From Glandiceps talaboti (Eukaryota; Hemichordata; Enteropneusta; Spengelidae): a stretch of 64,000 nucleotides of DNA. The DNA is taken from contig NC_135556.1 of assembly GCF_964340395.1 (NCBI RefSeq), positions 6,077,501 through 6,141,500 of the forward strand, written 5' to 3'. Below, piece after piece: positions 25,811 through 37,800 of the stretch. The notes beneath the pieces were generated by a model. The model had not been told where the DNA came from. It saw only the letters and a program-made list of their open reading frames with translations, and searched no databases. A program made the translations under genes and the position numbers. The first letter of the stretch is position 1; every line of letters begins with the position of its first letter.

Positions 25811-28800
25811 GTATGTAAATCAAAATGTAGAACTCGGTCATGGTATTGATCTCCTTTTACTCAGCACACTCCTCTAGGAATACCATGCAACACGCAATTC
25901 AAGTTAGAGCTTTTATAGCGAATTCAAAGGATTCAATGTACATGTTAGTTTATCTGTTTTAAAATGAAATCCAGTTTTGCAATATTTTTACAATCACCAT
26001 TTTGTATATGTCTCATGGCTGATTTGCTACAAGTACAACTTACAAGACAAAACATGGCACAAACAAATGATTTGCACCACAGTTCTTTTTCTTGTTTTTC
26101 AAAGAGGAATGTTTTAAGTTATATTTTACTGTACCAGTAATTCTCAAGATTGACTTTCAAGATGCAAGCAAATTTCATAAGCTTTGTACATTTTCTTTAT
26201 TTTAAATTGTAATGCAGGACACATACAACAAGGCATAATTCATTTATTGAATAATTCACTGTTCTTCCAAGTACATCACAGGCGTCAGTACCAGATTTGC
26301 AAGATTGACATGTGTATATATTCAAGTTTGTAAGTGTATAGTCAAGTACATATATGCCAGGGTGAGGTTCACACTCTTGTCATAACAGGCTATAGATATG
26401 AATAAATTGTTGCCCCACAAACGTGGCAAACATCGTGTTAAAGTATGCAGAAGATGAAAAATTATTTACTTTTTAAATCCATAAATATGTCTAATAATTT
26501 CCCAAATTCAAATAATATATTCTCTGTTTGATAAGATGCAAAATCGTGTACATTTTTAATTTATTAATACATGTATGTCTCATAATTTTCTAAATTCAAG
26601 GTTTATATTTGATTACAGTTACAGGCAGCTAGGCCTAATGTCCACCTATCAGATTTAAAAAGAGAGGTACATAATGCATTAACAGAAACTGGTAAGTGGC
26701 AATTAGATATTATTCCCAAATATTTTCTTTGTTCAGCCAAGGAAAATATGAGTGGCATATAGGGGCTTTGGCACTATGAGTCAGAGACGAGTATTGACAA
26801 CATCCCTAGGTCACAAATATTTTCCAGTTGAAGAAGAAATATTTGTAATTCTACATGTGCAAGGGAATATTTAATTTATTGGTATTATAGCTAGATCTGG
26901 GCAAAGACTCGTATATGTGTTATATATTGACTATGAAAAAGCATTTGACTGGGTGAATCACCACCAGTTGATTGAATCACTAACAAAAGTCCCAGTAGAC
27001 CCCAAAGACATCAAACTAATTACCAACTTATACTGGAGTCAGAAAGCATTCATACGATCTGAACATGGTACATGTATGTCTGATCCAATACATGTCAGAA
27101 GAGAGGTTCAACAAGGATGTCTCTTATCACGAATGTTATTTAACCTTCACTCTGAAGAGTGCAGAACTGTAAGGCAGTCAACATTGGAGGGAAAAACATC
27201 AATACCCTTCATTATGCAGATGACACTGCAGTGAATGTAGACAACCAAGGAGACCTACATATATTAATGCATGCGTTTAATGAGGAAGGAAAGCCATGTG
27301 GTATGAAATGAAGATCAATGAATGGTTCTCTAAGAAGTTGCAGTAACTGTTGTATTTTGCAGCATGCATACTACAGCATGCTCATAGAATTTATAAATCA
27401 TTTTGAGTATATGATAGTTGAGTTGATTCAGGAACTCTGTCTATATAAAATATTATACCTCAGCTATCCTACAACGGATGGAGATTAATTCAGATTTTGT
27501 GACTTTCAAAGTGGTGCCTGAGTGGTGTTCATATAATTTTGCAACAAGCCTCGTACATGTACATAGATAGATTTAGGTAGCAGAGCGACACACATATTGG
27601 AACCTTTGACATATGATGTTTATGACGGGAAGCTGTAAATTTGAAGTCTTGGTAATGATTATATACATTGTACATGTATCTTGTAATGTACTGCAGGATG
27701 GGAAAGAAAACTTCGCAATGCTGTCTATAAACACATGGCTCTATATCCCAAAATTGACCATCCATTGGCATCACAAGACCATAGTAAGGAACCACTAGCA
27801 TATATACGGAAAGCCCAGGTATGTATAAACCCTCAATACAGAGACTGCATAAAATGTGTTGCCATAGAGTCTTCTTATCTGATTTTATAAGCAGAATATA
27901 TTACTTGTTACTTCTGTACATAATGTAATCATCAAACAGCAAAACTTTTCTTGCAATTGTTGTAAAACATACCAAGTGATGAAGTGCTTCGTAAGGCTAC
28001 ATAAATTTTGTAACTCTTAAAAATTATCAAATTGACAGAAGACAAATGTAGGCTCCAATGAGGATAACATTAAGACAACCTAGAAACTCTTGTAGGAGGG
28101 GTTGAGAACTTAAACCCTTAGGCTGACAAAGATTTAAATTACTGTATATTTGTACGTCTGTATTCAAATAGATTTATGTCAATCATTTATAATTCAATTA
28201 TTGTTAAGTAGGAGGATGTGTTATATGTACTGAACAAACAAATCATGCTTTCTTTTATAAATAGAGTGTGCATACATCTTTTTCCACTGTCTGTTTAGTT
28301 ATGAAATTTAGTCAAGTACATTTACAAGTATGCGCAATTTGCATGGACATATTCACATATTAATATTTAAAAATTCATCATACAGATATATATTTACCAA
28401 GCTTGATATTCATAGAACCCTACATATAATATTTCCTTTGAGAAAAATATAAGTTGGTTGTGGAAATGATATGAGGAATAAAAGTACTGCTTACTAGATC
28501 ATTATAATTTACGAGGAACTGTCTGTCCAGTTGTCAAAATTAATCATGTACAGTGTATACATTTGTACTTCAATTATACAGTCCTTTAGATATTTTGTTA
28601 TATGGAGTTGATAAATCAGAGATTGAAAGTATAGTTACTTATGTTTAATGTCTTTTTTGTCAACTTTTGAACCATTTTCCTGGAAGAGAAAGCGAAGTTT
28701 AAGCAGTTTAGATTGTGTCATTTGAATGGATAAACGTAGGTAGCTTTTAGCATAGCAAAAGACAAAACAGTATATAAATATGATTAAACACACAAAGTTA

Positions 28801-31800
28801 ACATTGATTCCATTTCAATTATGACAGTCCAAGTTTTATCCAGGAATATATGTGACTACAAAAATGTAATATACCAATTAAATAATGATGTTTGTGAACT
28901 CATATGTTTAATGGTTTATTATAAAGTCATGCTGTAAAATTAAGCCATCAGAAAATTAAGCAAAATTTGCAAAGTATTGTATATCCACTGTACAATTATA
29001 TCCGGAAACAAATTTAGAACTTGTATGCTTGTATGTTTTCCAGGGAATTCTTGAGTAATTTGGGATATTATTAACAAAGCTTTTCTAAATATGTTACAGG
29101 CCAACTGGGAGAAACGAATCCTAAAGAGTTTGAACAGTATGTGCACGGAATTAAGTGTGCCTCTGGCGAGAAAGGTATCTACTTCCTTTTATATCTCTCG
29201 GGTGAATTCCCATGAAATGATTGTTATATTAAAAGATTATTGTAGCACACTTCCTTGTAATCAAATTGTTGAAATAATAAGTCAATTGGGATTTAAAGCA
29301 TAATGTAATATATTTATCTCAACTGGGGATAATAGAATTTTAGATGTGATCAGATCGAAACGTTGTTGATGTAAATTGTTATAATTATGAACTTTTAACC
29401 CAAAGTTTACACTCTTAGGATCATATGTCAATCTAACATGTGTACAGATCTGATTAATATATAGAATATCACTCTGGGAGTTTAAAAATCAACAAACAAA
29501 GGTTGGCATGTTTGCCATTTTTCTGTACATGTCACCAATTTACATGTCAGATCAAATTCCTGTCAGTCAATGATTCCTGATAGTACAAAGTTAAAAAATA
29601 ATAATAAAATTGTTAATCAAGTCTGAGTAAGTATGTACTTTAATATTCATCTGCTCGATAAGTTTTTGGAAAATCTCAATCTGCTGTATATATATACTTG
29701 TCATATGAATATGGATTTTATGTGAATCGGTGTGTAAAATGTAGTTCACAGGTAGAAAATTGCTAAAGATGGAGTTGTCATGTTTTTGTTTATTTATCTG
29801 TATGTTTGTAGAAAGGGGTTCCAAAGTTTCAATTCAATATTATGACAGAGCCCCATGACAAGTGAGTGCAAAAAATTAAATGTGGTGTACTTGGGGTATT
29901 TGCATGAGTGCTTGCAGTGTTCTCTGTGAAAGTGCAGCAGAAACCACTGCAAGCATGAGTGCAAATACCCCTAAGTATCCACACTTGCACTCACATGACA
30001 TGGGGTTCTGTTATTATTACATATGTTTATCCGAAACAACAAATTTCCATAAAAATGACACTATGTGATCATGCTCTTTTGTGTAGAATTGATGATCATG
30101 TCCTCATTTGCATATCATTTGCATGCAGGTATGCAATATTGTTTTCTGTATTGCACTGCAGTGCAAATACCACCACTATGCATGTGCACCAGTGCAAGTA
30201 ATCCCTGGTACATATGTATAATAACTTTTATTAATCCCAAATGGGCAATTCAGTTTGTGGAAATAAAAAGAGGCAATACTTTGGAATCAAAAATGTTACT
30301 GGACATCTAGAGAACAGAATCAAGACAACAATAATTAACACCACAAATATACATCTAAAATGTGTTGTTCGAAAGCCACTGTATAGCAAATGGAACATTG
30401 GAGTTCTTCGACTGGTTTGTCCAACAAAGTGGATGTCTATCATGTAGAAGGAAAAGAAATTCTGTAGTTAAAAGGGGGTCACTGTCGTATGCCAATAATT
30501 GTAGACCTTGAGGGAATTCTTATTCTACATACTGAAATTATGAAACCAGGAGATGAAGAAAAGGTTTAGTTAAATTTTTTTCAATGGGAGATTTGTGAGA
30601 AGGCAATAATATGATTTGAACAGAGAAACAGAGCAAACAGGCTTCTGATATCCATATTAATACCTAACCCCCCAAAAAAGGCATTTCTAAGATGATAACA
30701 TTTAATAGAGCCATGGATATAGAGAAACACTAGAGCCATACATGTAGACACTCTACACATGTAGTTTGTTGTATAAGACAGATGCCATCTACATGTAATG
30801 ACTTATGGTTTCCACAAGACAGCAATTTGTAGAAATGGAAGTCACTTTGCTGCACCTCAACAAATTTACTGTAACCTCTGTAATGTGAAAAGTAAAGCAA
30901 AGGTCACAAATGAGTCGTAGTGAAGATATTTGACAGATAAGCTTGAAGTGAACAAATCTACAAATGGATAGTGAGAATCGTTAAGTTTCCTTCACAGAGA
31001 TATTTATCTTTGAAGTTGCCAAATTGACATATATAACTGTATCCATTGGCATCATCATGAATGTGATTACTTGCTGAGCTTTTAATGACATATTGCAGGA
31101 AACCGATTAGCTAAATGAGATCACTCTGTTCACATGACAATGATAATGATGTGCTTCAGATTTATGTGTGAAAAGGAAATGTGATGGCAAAGGAGAGCTA
31201 ATGTCTGATGATGCATCTATCATACTCCTCCATCCAGCTTAAGATCTTCACTGTTTATTTCTATATTGATGTACATGTACATGTAGGCAAGCTTGGAGAG
31301 GCATGGCAGGTCGTCTGTTTGTCTGTGTCTATTTAGTCTGTCTGTACTTGTATATGTTCTGCCTGCAATTGTGTCCATTTGATTATGTCTGTTATTGTAT
31401 CCATTCTGTCTGTTACTGTATCCATTCTGTCTATAACTGTATCCATTCTGTCTATAACTGTATCCATTCTGTCGGCAATTGTATCCATTGTGTCTGTAAC
31501 TGTATCCATTCTGTCTGTTATTATATCCATTGTCTGTAACTCTCCATTTTCTGCAATTGTATCCATTCTGTCTGCAATTGTATCCAGTCTGTCTTATTAT
31601 ATCCATTCTGTCTGTAACTGTATCCATTCTGTCTGTACTTGTATCCATTCTGTCTGCAATTGTGTCCATTTGATTCTGTCTAACTGTATCCATTGTCTGT
31701 AATTGTATCCCTTCTTTCATTCACTTCTGCATGTAATCATACAACATAAATGTACATATGACGCATTGCACCTGCATATTGATTAGCTAATTTACATACA

Positions 31801-34800
31801 CTGCAGCTGTTTATTTTGAATGTATTATTAAAGTCCATACTTCTTCTAAATTTGTTTTTAAAAAAAAGACCTTCTGAAGACAGGTTTAAATATCAGTTGT
31901 TCTCCTTTGTTGTATTTCATAGTAATTCACTTATTAAATTTGTTTCATTTCCATGGTAACAATATGTACGTAAAAGCATAACTTGAATATTATAGCTAGT
32001 GGTTATATGAAATAAGGATGTTAATAAATGTATGTATCCATACTTTTCATTTATGATTTGAATGATTGAGAGGGAGAAGGACCTTTTGACCCTAATGTAA
32101 TAAATACTTCCAGGGTTTTGTCTCTAGTTGTCATCACTGTACATTCTGACCTTGCTAAAAGTATTTGGATTGTTGAGGACTTTATGTCACATTTCAAAAG
32201 ATTTGATAAGGCACTCTATGCAAATATACAGTGCAATCTTTACAGTTGGTGGCTGTAATCTCCCAGTGTATCTACAAGCTATATGTATATATAGTCAGTC
32301 CTCTAAGACCCATATAGGCTTTGTAATTTATGATGTACATGTACACGTAGCTGTGTGGAATTGTTATGAATGTGTATTGGAAATGTAGGGAAAATTTTGA
32401 ATGACGTCAGCAGTCAGTTAGAAGTGTTCTAAGTGTATTGGAAAGAACTGTCTAATAAAATTCAGAAACCTATAAAAGTGTGGAAAGCTTCAATATGTAT
32501 GTTCAATTTGTTAAAATACTGGGAGAGCTAATAGATAAAGTAACACAGCTACATTTGTAAATGCCAACTTCAAGTTTATACGAGTTGCACCTCCTGAGTG
32601 ACATTATGCCCTCGAGTCAGAAGAACTAGATAGATTGCTATCCACAAAAGCAAAATATGTCTGTCTACTGTTGGTATTGAAAAGCAGTTAATCATGAAGA
32701 CTAATAGCGGGCTAGTATATAGTGAATTTATATAACATACAGTCTGAATGACACGTTTGCATTTATATTATACTTTCACTTTGTAGACATATGTAGACAC
32801 TTTAATGTTGTCCATTATATTTATGTGTTTAAATTTTATCAAAAACAGTCACCTCTGACCTTCTCTGAAAAGAAGTAATATTTGTCTTTCAGCGGCCAAT
32901 ACAAGAACAGAAAGACCTGAAAATGAAGTGGAATGAGCTCGGCACTGATGAGCCAGGTAAGATGGCCATATACAATAAATTTCTTGTTTCTCAGCTATGT
33001 GAGCTGGTACTACACCTACTGCAAGTCTCTAATATGGAACTTGCAATCCAGACCGAGCATGCTCAGATGCAAAGGACTATGGGATTATCTGTGGTTATCG
33101 TAATACCTAATCTGGTGTTGCTGATAAAATTAACCTCCTGCAATTGTCAGAGTAACTATGAATTGATTATTTGTGGTTATAAACAATGTATCAACATTGT
33201 TTACAATACTAATTCATTAGTATTTATTATCACATTTCCCATGATACAACATTCAACATAGCGGGTTCGGAAGTTCCCTGTTGTATGTGTGTGAAGCCAA
33301 TAGAAATAGTATTAGCCAGAAGTTTGATATCACACTTTTACTGTTTCTGCCTATAGGCTTCATGCACATCAGATTTGCAACATATACTGTATCAGTGTTC
33401 TGCTTAGAATATTGTCACAAGGACTTAAACTTACAAATTCTGCACTCTCCAGATAGAGCAGAGAGCAGGAAGGGCGATTCTAGGGTCTTGAGGCTTTTAT
33501 GATACTCTTTTTTGTGTAAATTTTATTAAAGAATGATTTTATTTTATCAAGAGAGTGCTGAGAAAATTAGAAGTGAATTTGTTGCCCATGGTACTTGTTT
33601 AAGGAAAAAACGGTGTGTATATAACAAATGTAATTGAATTTTAATCTAAAATGTATGCAGTGCAATGCAATGCAATGCCTTAGTTTTCTTCAGAGATTAC
33701 GTTCATTTTGGAAGAAAACTAATAAGATAGTTGATTTTCTTAGATACAAAACAGTGAACCCTTAAATTTCTTTTAGTTTTCCAAAGAACCAGGAGAACAA
33801 GTTTTCATATGGCAAAATTTGGAGAGATATAAAGAACTTTATTTTCAGAGAAATTGGTCACCATGGCACATTCTTTAACATACGGTCTTGAGTTCCAGCA
33901 GCAATAAGGAGTAAATACATTGATCTAGCTCATTTCAACTACTAACTAGATGTACCCACAAAATGATGATTGCACAAAATATTTCATAAAAAATAACAAA
34001 ATAAGTCAAAATTTCATTTACTAACTACCCTCGAATGATGATTGTACACTCTCTGATCATTTTATAAGAAAAACCAGTCAAAATGTTTAACTTGAACTAC
34101 CCAAGTACAAATTATTTCCAAATACGAGTCAAAATGATGTAAAACTAACTCCAAGCAATACATTTGAGCATGTCTGTTTTTCCATCTTGTAAGCATGTTC
34201 ATTTCATAATCTGATTTCAGATTTGAGTGCCTTTCGACCTGTGTATGCACCGAAAGATTTCCTAGATGTATTAGTGACCATTAAAAACCCAAACTGCACC
34301 AATTCACTAGAGAGTAATACAGTACTCCACAGCTGGGGTTTGATACAGCTACCATTCCAGGTCAAAAACATGAAAGAATTGGTAAGTAGATTAAGCCAGA
34401 TTTTTTTTTATGAAGTCATTTTATTAATGGTACTGTTTTTTGCTAGCTACTGTTTCACACATTTGAAGAATTGTTGAAAATATATCCTCACTTAGCCGTG
34501 TGTTGTGAGTAATGTTACCTCGGAATGTTTTGCCGCGCGGTGTTGGTAACACTCTTAAGGCAGCTGTTCAAAGCTAATAGTTCTATTTCTGATTCGAAAG
34601 GTGGAATTATGGCATCCTTATGTTAGATGCCGTCATGAACTACTGTACAGTCGTAATTGCCTGCATTAGCTATATTTTCATGTACCTCATGATTCAAAAT
34701 AAGATGAGTGCATCTTTGCATGCCTGATATTACCTTAAATCCCAATGCTGGAATCCCACAGTTTTTGGATTAGTACATCATACTTCCTCATCAGTGGCGC

Positions 34801-37800
34801 CAGAAGGATCAAATAAGTTAATCCTTTTGCTAAGGACCAAATTTTCATAGACAATTGTTTTTCACACCAAAATTTTACCCTTATATCCAAAGTGGACCTT
34901 TATACTTTCCTCATGTACAGTGATGTAAAAAAATGCTGCTACCATGACAACTCATTTTAAGAGAAAAAGCAAAACGAGGCACTTGCTGGAATGTGTTGTT
35001 TTTAGGTATCTGCATACTTTAAATTTGCATTTTATCATTATTATTGTGTTTATCTGATGTCATTCATGAGCTAAAATGACAGATTCTCTTGTCTACATAG
35101 TAAAATATTACTAGCTTCTCGAGGGCCACTATGTATATGCAGTACCTATGGTGTAGATTTCTACTCAAAGCACTTCAGATTGAAGCTGCCGACTTCAATT
35201 TCAATAGACCTCATCTACTCAGTCGACTCTCCAAGGCAGTATTAAGTGCGTAACATTCACACAAAATGTATTGAAGATATACTGTATAGTGATGTTTTCA
35301 AGTATCTGCAAGGTTCCAACATTATAAGATGAAAAGCGCATCAGTGCCGAATTAATTTCAACACTATTTGAAACCCCAAAATGTATTTTTTTGGCACTTT
35401 GTATGCTCTTTTTCACTATATTCTCAAATAAAATTATAGTGAAGTGTTTTCCTGAGAATTTGTTCACAAGAGCATCTTAGAACTATCGACACAACTATTG
35501 ACACAAGCTTATTATATCACTTGTAACTGACAGAACTCAAACCTGATGTTAAGGCAGAAGCTATAAACGAATAAAATGACTTAATGCAATGTAGTACAGG
35601 ATGTATACTGTAACACATAGTAACCCATCAACTGTGTTATCAATGCCAGAAGATGAGATTTAATGCCATCGAACACATGCATTAACGTTAACGTTATTCT
35701 AGATCTTAAATCACATTTCATGTATAAAACATATTTTGGAGACTGCTCAGAAATTGAAAAGCTTAAAAACTTAGCCAGTGCCGCTTCAATTAAATTTACA
35801 CACATTTGAGGAAATTTTAGTTTATGTTGTCTCCTGGGCACATTTATCTATTACCGTTATGACAATATGAAAAGTTTAGTGGCAAGTCTTAATTTATTCA
35901 TAACTTCAGATAAATAACGCCATGAGATAAGAAAGTCATGATAAATTCATGATAAAGGCAAACAATTTTCATGATTTATCTTGATAGTAATGCATCATTA
36001 TTATCTTCATAAGTGGATAGATATGCAATATAGATATGCAATTTGATATTTCTGACGCCCCCATTTACACCATGCCGTTTTCCAGTTTACACCTATCAAG
36101 TATCATGCACCACCACGCACATGAAAATGCAACATATTGAAAATGCTGCCAGAAGTGGATCACTTCAAAAATGACATTTTTTTTTCAATTAAAAAATAGT
36201 CTGTGTTAATAGGTGAAAATGAAAATCTTCAAAAATAGGGTCCTGTACACGTCGATATACATGTAATGCAACACTCGAAAATGCACATATTTGACTGCAG
36301 GAATGACCCCCATCAGATGTGCTTAAACCGTTGTGTCATGTTTGTGTGTGTGTGCAATAGTGCTATCTTGTGTTTCTGTGTAAATGGTCTTTGAGTGCCG
36401 ATCATGTAAACACATGGAAATACATTACAAAAAAACCCACAATTATTGACTTTTAGTACATGTAAACGCAGCCAGACATACTTGTCTTGTGTGGACAGTT
36501 GCCAGTTAATTGCCAGCAGACAATTTAGTTCTAAGATACCTAAAGGTCATCATAACCCATATTTTGGTCAAAAATGTTTTGATTTTAAAATGTCTGGAAA
36601 AAAGCCTGCTTGAGGTGCAAAGCCAGTCAGATTCATACATTTTATTTACTGGTGACATTCAAACATTTGCATCATGTTTTTTATTTGTATTTATATAAAT
36701 ATTGAGACAGTACAAAAAAACGTTATTTTGGATCGATAAATTGGAAACGAATGCGATGTTTTGATCCTCCTACATGTACTATGGACCTTGATCACAATAA
36801 AGACAAACAATTTTCATGATTTATCTTAAGTTTGTAGTAATACATCGTCATTATTTGTTTACACAGACTCTGTTTGCCTTCATCATGAATGCGTGATCAA
36901 GGTCCGTAGTAGACGGATCGATTGTCACATTCGTTTTCAATTTATTGTTCCAAAGTAACTAAAATACTGTCCTATTGATTCTTGGAACCATGAACAATAT
37001 ATGAAACATTATTCCTCTTTATACATGTGATATAAGGTGCCTTGTTAAATAGGAGTTGAAGGCTAGTAGGTATATAACCTTTGCAAGTATTTTCAAGCTG
37101 AATGAAAGGAAATATTTTAGATGGAATTATAATTATACTGGCTCAAGCTTAAAGTTTAAGAAAGAAAGTGTGATGTCAACTTCAAGGCATCCCTCCAAGT
37201 TGAGACTGCTACCACACAGGGAAAAAAACATCCTCAATGACATCACACTCATTCTGAATACTGGGAGAAGATATATAAATATCCAATAGGGAATAAGACA
37301 ATCCAGGCTATAAATATTGTAGACCTTGACACACATTGTACATTTACTCCCAGGTTTGGTATTTCTGCCTTGCCTTGTATCCTTACCAATACCTATGCCC
37401 AAGATAGGCATATACTCTTTAAGTTGACTAAACATTTGGTGTTTCTACTAAGCCTTGTGTATAATAACATTGTGTGTTAAAGGGGTGTCCCACTCCAGGA
37501 AATAACAGAATTTTTTAAAACTTCAGGTTCTGGAGAGTAATTTCATGATTTCACATTACATAAATATTGCATGATTGCCAAGGAACACTAAAAAATTAAA
37601 ACTGTATGTCAACTCAGTCTGTTGTTCTCACCTGGACTTTAATAGCAGACATACATATTTATTAGATGTACACTGAATATTCATGATTATTTATCTAAAG
37701 GAATAAACACTTAAAAATTATGAATATTCAATGTGCCTTTAATAAATATTTATATATGCTAAGTCCTATGGGGCTAGGGTGTTCAGGTGTCAGAAAAACA

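Noticed and set aside
30065-30310. ORFs over the 30-kb palindromic element
   Set aside because: They overlap a palindromic repeat whose second copy does not preserve the frame.
31220-31720. 166-codon minus-strand ORF with NGYSYRQ repeats
   Set aside because: It is the 21-bp minisatellite inside a TBC1D19 intron; a unit divisible by three keeps frames open on both strands.
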